From NCBI RefSeq assembly GCF_009928425.1, contig NZ_JAABNS010000001.1:1240001-1304000 (forward strand): DNA of 64,000 nt, written 5' to 3'. Shown one piece after another: positions 15,134 to 21,986 of this stretch. The notes beneath the pieces are model-generated. The model did not search any database, was not told the origin of the DNA, and saw only the letters and a list, made by a program, of their open reading frames with translations. Source of the stretch: Pseudarthrobacter sp. ATCC 49987. Its GTDB lineage: Bacteria > Actinomycetota > Actinomycetes > Actinomycetales > Micrococcaceae. Both the position numbers and the translations under genes were made by a program. Numbering within the stretch: position 1 is the first letter of the stretch; the number at the start of each line of letters is the position of its first letter.

Positions 15134-15847
15134 ATGCGCCTCAGCAATCGCGATGCCGATATTTTGCACTCACTCGACCGATTCGGTCAGCTTTCGGCTG
15201 GTCATATTTGGCAGCTTCATTTTTCAGTCCTAAAGAGCAAGACTTCTTGGGACAATGTCGCCAAGAGACTTGTGCGGGATAAGTTCATCGTGCGCATGGG
15301 ACGACGCCAGGTACAGGGCGACGGTAAGGGGTCGGGGCCGGCTGTCTACCAACTCGGAGCCGTTGGCTGGCAATACCTTGGTAAGCGTGGAAAGTTCCGC
15401 CCTAGGTTTACCGCTATATCTGAGCATCGACTACGAGTGGCGGATGTGTTCGCCCAACTATGTGAGCGGGAGGATAGGGGAGAGATAAAGATACGGGGCT
15501 ACTACTGCGAGCCGGATACCCATATGCGCCTAGCCGGCGTCACCGTCCGCCCTGACTTCTTTGTAGAGCTGGAGTTGACGGATAAGAGCGAGCTCGTTTC
15601 TCTTTGGATAGAGGTAGACCGCGACAATGAAAGTCGCATAGAGATTGAAAAGAAGATCCGCGAGTACATAGCCGTATTCGATGGCGTGCGCCCTGGAGAG
15701 ATTGAGACCGTGCCTAGCGTGCTGTTCTTAGCCGAGACGGATATAGGGCTTCGTAACCTTCAAGGCTACATGCACGGCAAGCTAGGGGCGTATGAACACA
15801 TGTTTGAGTTGATGCATATAGAGGGATTTGCAAACAAGGTTAAGTAG
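15134..15847 (+). CDS. Replication-relaxation family protein
   Basis: 237 residues from the ATG at 15134 (MRLSNRDADILHSLDRFGQ). This matches the N-terminal winged-helix pattern of the replication-relaxation family (RxSxRDxxIL..L..F..LS..HI..LHF). The C-terminal part (VTVRPDFFVELELTDKSELVSLWIEVDRDNES) resembles a PD-(D/E)xK-like fold. The family is found on actinobacterial plasmids and integrative elements and is linked to plasmid replication. The upstream start at 15050 would place the promoter inside the gene. Its role in a phage is inferred to be replication control. Confidence 0.78.
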   Translation: MRLSNRDADILHSLDRFGQLSAGHIWQLHFSVLKSKTSWDNVAKRLVRDKFIVRMGRRQVQGDGKGSGPAVYQLGAVGWQYLGKRGKFRPRFTAISEHRLRVADVFAQLCEREDRGEIKIRGYYCEPDTHMRLAGVTVRPDFFVELELTDKSELVSLWIEVDRDNESRIEIEKKIREYIAVFDGVRPGEIETVPSVLFLAETDIGLRNLQGYMHGKLGAYEHMFELMHIEGFANKVK

Positions 15848-15879
15848 CAAAAACTACAACTTAACTGTGGTGAATACTA

Positions 15880-15908
15880 TTGAATATTCAAGCATAAAGG
15901 CGCATACT
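15880..15908 (+). promoter_or_regulatory. Early promoter, rightward (first)
   Basis: TTGAAT (15880-15885), 17-nt spacer, CATACT (15903-15908). The -35 region forms the perfect palindrome TTGAATATTCAA (15880-15891), a possible operator. It drives the operon from 15943. Confidence 0.65.
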
Positions 15909-15942
15909 GTTTATTAGAACAAAGCTAAACAGGAACAATAAG

Positions 15943-16413
15943 ATGAACCAAGAAATGCTGGCACAAGAAACCGAACTAATCGTACTAGATTGCACTTGCT
16001 ACGGAGCTTATGAAATTGAAAAGACTTCGTTCGGTGGTGAGTTAGAGTACATGCTCTACCTAGACGGTGCATTGGTTGGTGCTGCGGATACTTTGGGTGA
16101 AGGAATGGCACTAATAGATAGCTTAGTTGCTCAGGGGGTGCAGCACGCGTCGTTGTTGAAGCACGACCCTTCAAATAGGGGCGTCAAGTATTGTTCTATG
16201 TGCCAGACGATCAAGAAGCTTTCGGAGTTCTCTCCACACAGAAGTAAGCAATACGCCTTACCTAGAAGTCAGAACTTATGTAAGTCATGTAGTTCATTGA
16301 AGCGACGCTCCTACCCAAAGCACGGCGTACGATCATGCTGCGGTGTGCGGCACGGATTACTAGAAGTATGTGAGGTGCTTACGACATCTTTGCAGAAAAC
16401 GGTCACGACATGA
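15943..16413 (+). CDS. Zinc-finger protein, possibly a degraded HNH-type protein
   Basis: 156 residues. The N-terminal half is an acidic beta-rich domain. The centre holds KYCSMCQTIKKLSEFSPHRSKQ...NLCKSCSSLKRRSY, the paired CxxC arrangement seen at the front of many phage HNH/endonuclease VII-like proteins, but no HNH core follows. The tail (CCGVRHGLLEVCEVLTTSLQ) looks frame-disturbed. In the +1 frame nearby, CLRHLCRKRSRHEQSCRKCKQ continues a Cys/His-rich pattern into the next gene. A decayed or frameshifted gene is possible. Confidence 0.55.
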   Translation: MNQEMLAQETELIVLDCTCYGAYEIEKTSFGGELEYMLYLDGALVGAADTLGEGMALIDSLVAQGVQHASLLKHDPSNRGVKYCSMCQTIKKLSEFSPHRSKQYALPRSQNLCKSCSSLKRRSYPKHGVRSCCGVRHGLLEVCEVLTTSLQKTVTT

Positions 16414-16450
16414 GCAAAGCTGTCGTAAATGTAAGCAGGAACAATTGAAT

Positions 16451-16573
16451 ATGAGTAAAGAACAGATTTCGGACAAGATACTAGAAATCGCATCTCTATG
16501 GAACGATGAGACTTACAGCGATCTGAGCGGACTCGCAGACATGCTAGCCTCAGATATTTTGGGGTCACTGTAA
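16451..16573 (+). CDS. Hypothetical 40-residue protein
   Basis: Encodes MSKEQISDKILEIASLWNDE and a helical remainder. The longer in-frame reading to 16370 would begin inside the previous gene without a ribosome site, whereas AAGCAGGAACAATTGAAT precedes this ATG. Its stop overlaps the YopX-like gene start (TAATG). Confidence 0.6.
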   Translation: MSKEQISDKILEIASLWNDETYSDLSGLADMLASDILGSL

Positions 16574-16956
16574 TGAGAGAGATCAAATTTAGAGCATGGG
16601 ATAAGTTTCACGGAAAGATCGTTGACGGTATTGCAATGGGCATGGATGGGCAACTTATCGTGCACGGCTATCCAGAAGGCAACTTTGTTCTTCAGCAATA
16701 CACGGGCCTCAAAGACAAGAACGGCGTGGATATATACGAGGGCGACATACTTAGCCGTCCCGTCTTTCATTGGGGCATGGACGTCGAGCGTGACAGCGGT
16801 CTGGTCGAGTTTTTAGAAAAAACGGCCGCGTTTGTGACTGTGCACGAGAAGAAGTGGAAGATGCGGTTGGACGCTCTTGATAGCAAGTCGGACTACGAAG
16901 TAATCGGCAATATCTACGAAAACCCTGAGATGCTTGAGAAAGAAGGGCGAGCATGA
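16573..16956 (+). CDS. YopX family protein (first copy)
   Basis: 127 residues with the full YopX pattern: N-terminal REIKFRAWDK, central FVLQQYTGLKDKNGVDIYEGDIL, C-terminal DYEVIGNIYENPEML. YopX proteins are common in phages and form oligomers of unknown function. A second, divergent copy lies at 19356. Overlaps on both sides place it firmly in the rightward early operon. Confidence 0.88.
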   Translation: MREIKFRAWDKFHGKIVDGIAMGMDGQLIVHGYPEGNFVLQQYTGLKDKNGVDIYEGDILSRPVFHWGMDVERDSGLVEFLEKTAAFVTVHEKKWKMRLDALDSKSDYEVIGNIYENPEMLEKEGRA

Positions 16957-17240
16957 GCCGCGTTTCTCTGCCGTTGAAAAACGAGAAGATCCTAGAAGCT
17001 GCTGTTCGCTTAGTGGAGTTGCGCGGATGGGATAGAAAGACAGCTGCGGCCCGATATGCGGCGGCTGGAGGTGAAGTGAAAGAACAACATACTAGAGTTG
17101 ACGAGGAGCCTGTCGTTTTAGATGGAGATTTCTGGCGTTTGCTGATCAATCAAGCTAATTGGGAAGAGCAGGCCTCTGCCGTGTGGTCCACTTTCGACCC
17201 CGTCTGGAAAATGCGGCGCTATTTAGAGGCTTCGAAGTGA
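16953..17240 (+). CDS. Hypothetical protein, 95 residues
   Basis: A basic protein (NEKILEAAVRLVELRGWDRKTAAARYAAAGG) with a tryptophan-rich second half (DFWRLLINQANWEEQASAVWSTFDPVWKMRRYL). It starts in an ATGA overlap with the YopX-like gene and ends in GTGA with the next. No family is recognised. Confidence 0.68.
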   Translation: MSRVSLPLKNEKILEAAVRLVELRGWDRKTAAARYAAAGGEVKEQHTRVDEEPVVLDGDFWRLLINQANWEEQASAVWSTFDPVWKMRRYLEASK

Positions 17241-17446
17241 GCCGCTACCACACGTTGGACACTCACACAGGCGCAATAGTCCAAGAATCGAACTGGCTAC
17301 AATCTGAACAGACAAAGCCGTCTCACAAGCGCTCTCAGACACGTTCTGGCTCGTACTACCGACCAAGGCCATGGCGCGCCACACCAGAAGGCCGGCTCGC
17401 GATAGTCGGCATGAGCTGTCTTGTCCTCGGCATGATCCTTGGATAG
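17237..17446 (+). CDS. Small membrane protein, 69 residues
   Basis: The GTG at 17237 overlaps the previous stop (GTGA), which fixes the start. The body is basic and polar (KPSHKRSQTRSGSYYRPRPWRATPEGR) and the C-terminus is a single transmembrane helix (LAIVGMSCLVLGMILG). A tail-anchored phage protein of unknown function, last in its operon. Confidence 0.6.
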   Translation: MSRYHTLDTHTGAIVQESNWLQSEQTKPSHKRSQTRSGSYYRPRPWRATPEGRLAIVGMSCLVLGMILG

Positions 17447-17461
17447 CAGCAACGACAAACA

Positions 17462-17490
17462 AAAAGCCCTGGACGATGTCTAGGGCTTTT
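17462..17490. terminator. Bidirectional terminator
   Basis: AAAAGCCCT, then G GAC, pairs with GTC T AGGGCTTTT around GAT. The stem has T-runs on both sides. It ends the rightward operon and the leftward ORF at 17480. Confidence 0.85.
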
Positions 17491-17671
17491 GCGTTGGGGG
17501 AGCGTCTACTGCCAAAACGCTCTTGCGTGGCTTGATACCAGGCTTACCTATGATGAAGAAAGACTTGTGTTTTTTCAAGAGTTTTTGTCGCTCGGCGAAG
17601 GTTGGCTGGAAGTAGGGCACATCATTCGTAGGAACTGTGTAGATAACGTTTGTGAGTTTTAGAAGATCCAT
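17480..17671 (-). CDS. Possible small leftward protein, 63 residues
   Basis: Reads MDLLKLTNVIYTVPTNDVPY and ends ...SVLAVDAPPTQKP, with its stop inside the terminator stem. Amino-acid composition is protein-like, but the ribosome site is weak. No family is recognised. It would be expressed from the AT-rich region at 17.7 kb. Confidence 0.45.
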   Translation of the reverse strand: MDLLKLTNVIYTVPTNDVPYFQPTFAERQKLLKKHKSFFIIGKPGIKPRKSVLAVDAPPTQKP

Positions 17672-17689
17672 GCCGATGATTGTGAAGCA

Positions 17690-18180
17690 TGGGGCTCGTT
17701 TTTACCAGGACTTATCCACTGTTTTGTGATAGTTCTCCACAATATAAGTGCGCTTGGTCACCTATGAGCATTGACTTAAATCACATCATCGTCATAATGA
17801 TGAGTAACCGTTTGCCTTCTAGAACAAGGCTTTCGGGGGTATAAGAACAACGAAAAAGACACCGCTATGCGATGCCTTTTAGTTTGCCTTCTAGAACTGT
17901 ACTCATTATAACAGTTCTGGTTTCTTGTGCAAATACTTTTCAAGAACATAGTTCGTAGCCTATGAACAACTTGCAAGAAAAACTTGCAAGTTGTGGAAAA
18001 CTACTGGTGCAGCCCTCACAGGCTTGGTGAACCGTGACTAAATGTTGACTCACCTGACTTACTGACGGCTGAACTATTGATCTCCTTGTTGGAACAGATC
18101 CCAACTGGCAAGCCGTATGAAGATACGCGAGCTTTGGCAGGGAGTAAGAATAGCTTGTAATTGGTTTGTCTTGGTCTTGT
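17690..18180. other. Gene-free AT-rich region, candidate replication origin
   Basis: About 500 bp without a supported gene. It contains DnaA-box-like TTATCCACT (17712-17720) and TTGTGGAAA (17991-17999, reverse TTTCCACAA), TCTCCACAA near 17733, two copies of TTTGCCTTCTAGAAC (about 17812 and 17882), and the perfect 12-bp inverted repeat ACAACTTGCAAG / CTTGCAAGTTGT (17966-17994). The neighbours include a replication-relaxation gene. These features suit a phage origin or a plasmid-like replicon, but none is proof. Confidence 0.4.
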
Positions 18181-18212
18181 CCCTCAAGTAGTAGGGAGTG
18201 GGGGACTAGTGC

Positions 18213-18593
18213 CTAAGGGCGGAAGCTGAGGATGCCGGCCAGCAGCATCCATACAGACAACCCCATTACGATCAGCTTTATGACTGTGTCGAGGATGTCG
18301 CCCCATGGCCGCGAGGCCCTGTTCACAAGAGGTGCTATCCACTTTTGATATTTCACTACGAATAGGCTGAACAGACCCACGGCACCGGCGATGAAGCAAA
18401 TGCCGACTACTACCTGTGCAACGGGTGGAACTTGTAGGAGTCCATTTGCCACGGCCACCAAGTAGCCCATGGCGACGACCAAAGCGCCGGCAAGTGTCCG
18501 GCTCGCGACATCACGCCAGAACTTCTCGTCTCGCATCCACTCACCTGGCCACTGCCAGGGCTTGGACTTTTCCTCTACTTCTACTTCTGCCAT
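18213..18593 (-). CDS. Membrane protein with three to four transmembrane segments
   Basis: 126 residues. A charged, Trp-rich N-terminus (EVEEKSKPWQWPGEWMRDEKFWRD) is followed by hydrophobic segments at about residues 32-50, 56-80 and 101-122. The gene is richer in G+C than the surrounding phage genes and reads leftward alone between two rightward operons, which marks it as an acquired accessory gene. Function unknown. A phage-exclusion role is a guess. Confidence 0.68.
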   Translation of the reverse strand: MAEVEVEEKSKPWQWPGEWMRDEKFWRDVASRTLAGALVVAMGYLVAVANGLLQVPPVAQVVVGICFIAGAVGLFSLFVVKYQKWIAPLVNRASRPWGDILDTVIKLIVMGLSVWMLLAGILSFRP

Positions 18594-18673
18594 GGGATCA
18601 GGCTACCGTCTGGCAATCACGACCACGCAGCGCGACTCTCCATACTGTTGACTATTTCACACCAACAAAACTA

Positions 18674-18702
18674 TTGAACAATCAAGTGAATTGGCGCATA
18701 AT
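18674..18702 (+). promoter_or_regulatory. Early promoter, rightward (second)
   Basis: TTGAAC (18674-18679), 17-nt spacer, CATAAT (18697-18702), preceded by ACTA as at the other three sites of the family. It drives the operon starting at 18733. Confidence 0.7.
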
Positions 18703-18732
18703 CCCAACAGAAAACTAAGCAGGATAAACGCC

Positions 18733-18822
18733 ATGAAGAAACAGTCACTACAACAGTTTGAAGAAGGGATCACACTCGAAGATATTCGAGAGGTGCTGAT
18801 GGACGCGGGAGCTAAGTCATGA
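18733..18822 (+). CDS. Hypothetical 29-residue protein
   Basis: Encodes MKKQSLQQFEEGITLEDIRE and a short tail. It is the first ORF after the promoter at 18674, with an AGCAGGATAAACGCC leader, and its stop overlaps the next ATG (ATGA). Confidence 0.5.
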   Translation: MKKQSLQQFEEGITLEDIREVLMDAGAKS

Positions 18823-19196
18823 GTATCGCAGAGACATATCAAGGCAGGCGATTTTCAACAGATGAAGTAGCGGAAGCACGCAATGAGATTGACAAAGCCA
18901 TCAAAGATCTTGAGGGCATCAGCTACGAAACTGGTGAAGACTACCTACTACTGAAGTGGGGATCTCTAAAGAGCTGGAATCTACATAGTGAGAAAGCAAA
19001 GGACCTGCACAACCGCTATGTAGTCCTCGGCTCATCAGTGTCTGTCATGTCGCAGCAGGATACGACAGAACAGAAAGAACTCATCTGCAAAATGATTGAT
19101 GAGTGTGATGGCGTCATCCAGAACGATTGGGATGGCGACTATTACACGAAGCAACAGGCCAAGGATTACATAAACAAGTATGGAGCGAAGTCATGA
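18819..19196 (+). CDS. Hypothetical protein, 125 residues
   Basis: An acidic soluble helical protein (RRFSTDEVAEARNEIDKAIKDLEGISYETGEDY...). It overlaps the previous and following genes by 4 nt. No family is recognised. Confidence 0.68.
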   Translation: MSIAETYQGRRFSTDEVAEARNEIDKAIKDLEGISYETGEDYLLLKWGSLKSWNLHSEKAKDLHNRYVVLGSSVSVMSQQDTTEQKELICKMIDECDGVIQNDWDGDYYTKQQAKDYINKYGAKS

Positions 19197-19363
19197 CGCC
19201 AGCTCAACGCTTGACTCTAGCCTTTAACATCGCCGCCATGGCAATTCTTGGTTCCCACCTCGCAACTAAAGGCGACTTCTCTGGAATGACCGTCTGTGCG
19301 TTGGTGTGCATCAGCCTTCTACTGGTGGTGGCAGTCGATTCATGGGAGGCCAACCATGCGTAA
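19193..19363 (+). CDS. Small membrane protein, 56 residues
   Basis: The ATG at 19193 overlaps the previous stop (ATGA). Two hydrophobic segments (LAFNIAAMAILGSHLA and VCALVCISLLLVVAVDS) predict an integral membrane protein. Its stop lies inside the next gene's start. Unknown function. Confidence 0.65.
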   Translation: MTPAQRLTLAFNIAAMAILGSHLATKGDFSGMTVCALVCISLLLVVAVDSWEANHA

Positions 19364-19820
19364 GCCTCTCCTCATATCAGCAGTAACAGTCGCCGCCCTT
19401 GGCGCTGGAGCAAACCTCATGAACCACCCAATCAAGTTCGACTACGTCTACAGGAACCGTGACAAAGCTGGCACTATCCTCCACGAAGTAGTGACCCTAG
19501 ACGAGATCCAAACCGATGAGTTCGTGTACGACCTGCAGATTCTGGCCCGCCGGCTCTTTACCGGGCTTCAAGACATGACCGGAGCGGACATCTTCGACGG
19601 CGACCTTCTTGAGTACGTCTCGCCCTTTGAAGACGTTGAGGATGAGCTTCAGCGCGACACCTATGTCGTTGAGTGGCGTGGTCATGGCTTCTACGCTGCC
19701 TGGTTGAAGAACGGTATTCCTCAGTACCAGGGGATGGATGGCCTAATAGGTGCACACGAAGACATGCAGATTATCGGGAGCATCATCGATACTCCTGATC
19801 TGCTGGAGGCTAAGTCATGA
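19356..19820 (+). CDS. YopX-like protein (second, divergent copy)
   Basis: 154 residues from the ATG at 19356. The second half follows the YopX outline: MTGADIFDGDLLEYV, TYVVEWRGHGFYAAWL, then MQIIGSIIDTPDLLEAK, which parallels VIGNIYENPEML of the copy at 16573. The first 25 residues are hydrophobic like a signal or anchor (PLLISAVTVAALGAGANLM), unusual for this family. The YopX call is by pattern only. Confidence 0.62.
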   Translation: MRKPLLISAVTVAALGAGANLMNHPIKFDYVYRNRDKAGTILHEVVTLDEIQTDEFVYDLQILARRLFTGLQDMTGADIFDGDLLEYVSPFEDVEDELQRDTYVVEWRGHGFYAAWLKNGIPQYQGMDGLIGAHEDMQIIGSIIDTPDLLEAKS

Positions 19821-20137
19821 GCCACGATACCGAGCTATTTGAGCTATGTAAGGAAGTGTATAAGCGGACTGGGTGGATTGGCACTATCAACCTCATTAAT
19901 GACGAAGTCGGTGCGACGTTCATGGGGCCAATCGGGGCTAACACAGTACCTCTCTACACCTCCGACTACCTACTAGAGGAGCTACCGTGGGGGTATGGCG
20001 TTAGAAAATACCCCGAATATTACCTTGCGTTTAGCTGGGATAATGACAACCGCTATGTAGAATCAGAAACCCCTCTCAAAGCCCTCCTAAAGTTAACGAT
20101 AGCACTGCATGATGCAGGAGAACTAACCCATGCCTAA
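19817..20137 (+). CDS. Hypothetical protein, 106 residues
   Basis: Starts MSHDTELFELCKEVYKRTGW, with an aromatic-rich middle (YTSDYLLEELPWGYGVRKYPEYYLAFSWDNDN) and a C-terminal helix (PLKALLKLTIALHDAGEL). This shape is common among phage proteins annotated only as hypothetical. Overlaps on both sides. Confidence 0.7.
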   Translation: MSHDTELFELCKEVYKRTGWIGTINLINDEVGATFMGPIGANTVPLYTSDYLLEELPWGYGVRKYPEYYLAFSWDNDNRYVESETPLKALLKLTIALHDAGELTHA

Positions 20138-20552
20138 CCAATACGAAGACACCCAACAATGCGGACACCACGGATTGAACTGGGACGGCGAGGGCAACTG
20201 TATTACATGTGCTAGAGACAAGGTAGACAATTCTAATCTTCACGAAATCGTGGGAATTAAAACCAGCCAATACGAAGATAAAGAGCTGAGAGAGCAGATT
20301 ACACACATCGTAGGCGATTGCCAGTGCCATATGGACGTTGATGACTGTTATTGGTGGAGTAACCCAGGAGACGAGCAGCAAGCTACCGAAGCGATCATGG
20401 CACTCATCACCCAGAAACAGCTGGAAGCCCGAATAGACGGCATGCGCGAGATAATAGGCGAACTTGATGGTAGCGTCACAAGACTGTCAGACGGGCAACA
20501 CTTCGTTGCGAACAAATACATAGCCGAACTAAAGAAAGGACTCACATCATGA
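20130..20552 (+). CDS. Hypothetical protein with Cys/His cluster, 140 residues
   Basis: The N-terminus has a zinc-finger-like cluster (QCGHHGLNWDGEGNCITCARDK), then DCQCHMDVDDCYWW, and a helical C-terminus. It overlaps its neighbours by 8 and 4 nt. No family is recognised. Confidence 0.68.
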   Translation: MPNQYEDTQQCGHHGLNWDGEGNCITCARDKVDNSNLHEIVGIKTSQYEDKELREQITHIVGDCQCHMDVDDCYWWSNPGDEQQATEAIMALITQKQLEARIDGMREIIGELDGSVTRLSDGQHFVANKYIAELKKGLTS

Positions 20553-21046
20553 ACGTAGATAAAGAGCCTTTTATGTTTGGCAAGCAGGAAATCACCTGTG
20601 GTTACTGTAAAAAGACACTCCCGAGCAAGTATTGCAAGCGTCATTCGCCCAAGTCATCAGTCAAAAGAACACAAATGTACACACTAGAGCAAGTCAAAGC
20701 CCGTGAGCGAGCAGCAGAGATAGAAGCATACAACCATTATGAAGCAAAGTTTCAACCAACACTTGAAAGTGAGGTTCTTAAGGCAGAGGGGCGAGTACTG
20801 GATGAGTTGGAAGCATTAGTCGATATTGATAACCACTCTTGCTACGGCTGCTATGACTGCGGTAAAGGTGAGCGAAGAAAATGCGGGATAAAGCAAATCA
20901 AGCAAGCTATCACCACCAAACGCCAAGCACTTAAACAACAAGACTTGATTGACTTTGTAACTGACCCCGAAACCATCAAGCGTGCTGCCGAAGGTTCAAT
21001 GGAGAAGCGACGCCAAGCACTGAAAGAAGACAGAGGGAGCAACTAA
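20549..21046 (+). CDS. Hypothetical zinc-finger, helical protein, 165 residues
   Basis: N-terminal ITCGYCKKTLPSKYCKRH gives one Cys/His cluster. A long charged helix follows (QVKARERAAEIEAYNHYEAKF). A second cluster is CYGCYDCGKGERRKCG. The C-terminal helix is charged. It is the last gene of the operon and its stop codon lies in the terminator loop. Unknown function, possibly DNA-binding. Confidence 0.68.
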   Translation: MNVDKEPFMFGKQEITCGYCKKTLPSKYCKRHSPKSSVKRTQMYTLEQVKARERAAEIEAYNHYEAKFQPTLESEVLKAEGRVLDELEALVDIDNHSCYGCYDCGKGERRKCGIKQIKQAITTKRQALKQQDLIDFVTDPETIKRAAEGSMEKRRQALKEDRGSN

Positions 21047-21059
21047 GCTCCCTCTTTTT
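21033..21059 (+). terminator. Intrinsic terminator
   Basis: GAGGGAGC pairs with GCTCCCTC around AACTAA and is followed by TTTTT. It overlaps the stop codon of the gene at 20549. Confidence 0.92.
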
Positions 21060-21073
21060 GTATCCGCTTGATC

Positions 21074-21850
21074 TCACTCCGCAGAAGCTTTGGGCAACTT
21101 ATCCAGGAGCTTGCTGGTCACTTTGCCCGCGGCCACGCCGCTAGCCGGCCCGGCTATCCCCAGACCGCTCAAGAGCTGTCCGAATTCTTCGCTGTCCAAA
21201 CTGATGTTGACGACCCCCATGGTGACGTAGATGGCAACGATGGTTCCGATAAACCAGACGATCAGCTTGCGCTCTGCGGGGGAGAGGTCGATCAGGAATG
21301 GCTGGTCCTGGATGGCTGCTGCGACTTCAGGCTGCTGTTCAAGGAAATCCGCCGTGATGTCATCGAAGTCCTGGTCCACGAGCTCGCTGCGAAGCGACGT
21401 GGCTTGAGACAGTAGGCTCTGTGCGAATGAGCGTGTATCAATCGACTGTGCGAGGAAACCAGACACAGCGGCGACCGACTTCTGAAGCTCGGTACCGCCG
21501 CTAAAGAAGCCAGCCATCTGGAGGGCAGGGTAAATCTGACTCAGCCCCGGTTGTGCAAGCTGTCCAAACGACGCATAGCTATCCACCAGCTGCTTCGAAA
21601 TGGACGGCGATTGAACCATGCCGGCGATGAGCTTGCTGATCCCTGAGGTATCGAACGACTGGGCAATCATGGAGCCGATGCCCTTCGTGCTGTCGGCAAA
21701 CATGGGACCGATGAGCGAGTTAGTGCTTGGAGACCAGGCGTCGAGGAGCGCCTTGCTGATCCCCGAGGTAACAGCTGCCGTATCAAGTCCCAAGTTTAAG
21801 TAGGCGGTTTTCGCGGCGTGGTGAGCGCTGGTGGCGCCGTCATCAGTCAT
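21074..21850 (-). CDS. Accessory protein with C-terminal membrane segment
   Basis: 258 residues, richer in G+C than its neighbours and reading alone on the minus strand. The first 140 residues are Ser/Ala/Gly-rich with repeated ...SGISKxLLD / SGISKLIAG / PSISKQLVD phrases, which suggests an internal repeat. Residues about 190-215 (ERKLIVWFIGTIVAIYVTMGVVNI) form one transmembrane helix. The C-terminus is again Gly/Ala-rich. No family is recognised. Its isolation and composition mark it as an acquired cargo gene. Confidence 0.65.
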   Translation of the reverse strand: MTDDGATSAHHAAKTAYLNLGLDTAAVTSGISKALLDAWSPSTNSLIGPMFADSTKGIGSMIAQSFDTSGISKLIAGMVQSPSISKQLVDSYASFGQLAQPGLSQIYPALQMAGFFSGGTELQKSVAAVSGFLAQSIDTRSFAQSLLSQATSLRSELVDQDFDDITADFLEQQPEVAAAIQDQPFLIDLSPAERKLIVWFIGTIVAIYVTMGVVNISLDSEEFGQLLSGLGIAGPASGVAAGKVTSKLLDKLPKASAE

Positions 21851-21951
21851 GGTTCAACTCTACTGACAGCGGCCGACAATTTGAGCCCAGCGCCTTACGC
21901 CTTGATCAGCCCTAACTGAATGACGTTGCATATTCTACAACTTCAAAACTA

Positions 21952-21980
21952 TTGAACATTCAACCAAAATAGGTTAATAT
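21952..21980 (+). promoter_or_regulatory. Strong promoter upstream of the structured RNA
   Basis: TTGAAC (21952-21957), 17-nt spacer, TAATAT (21975-21980), within AAAACTATTGAACATTCAA. It is the best match of the four promoters in this family. Nothing coding follows for 790 bp, so it should produce the structured RNA described next. Confidence 0.75.
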
Positions 21981-21986
21981 CTAAAC

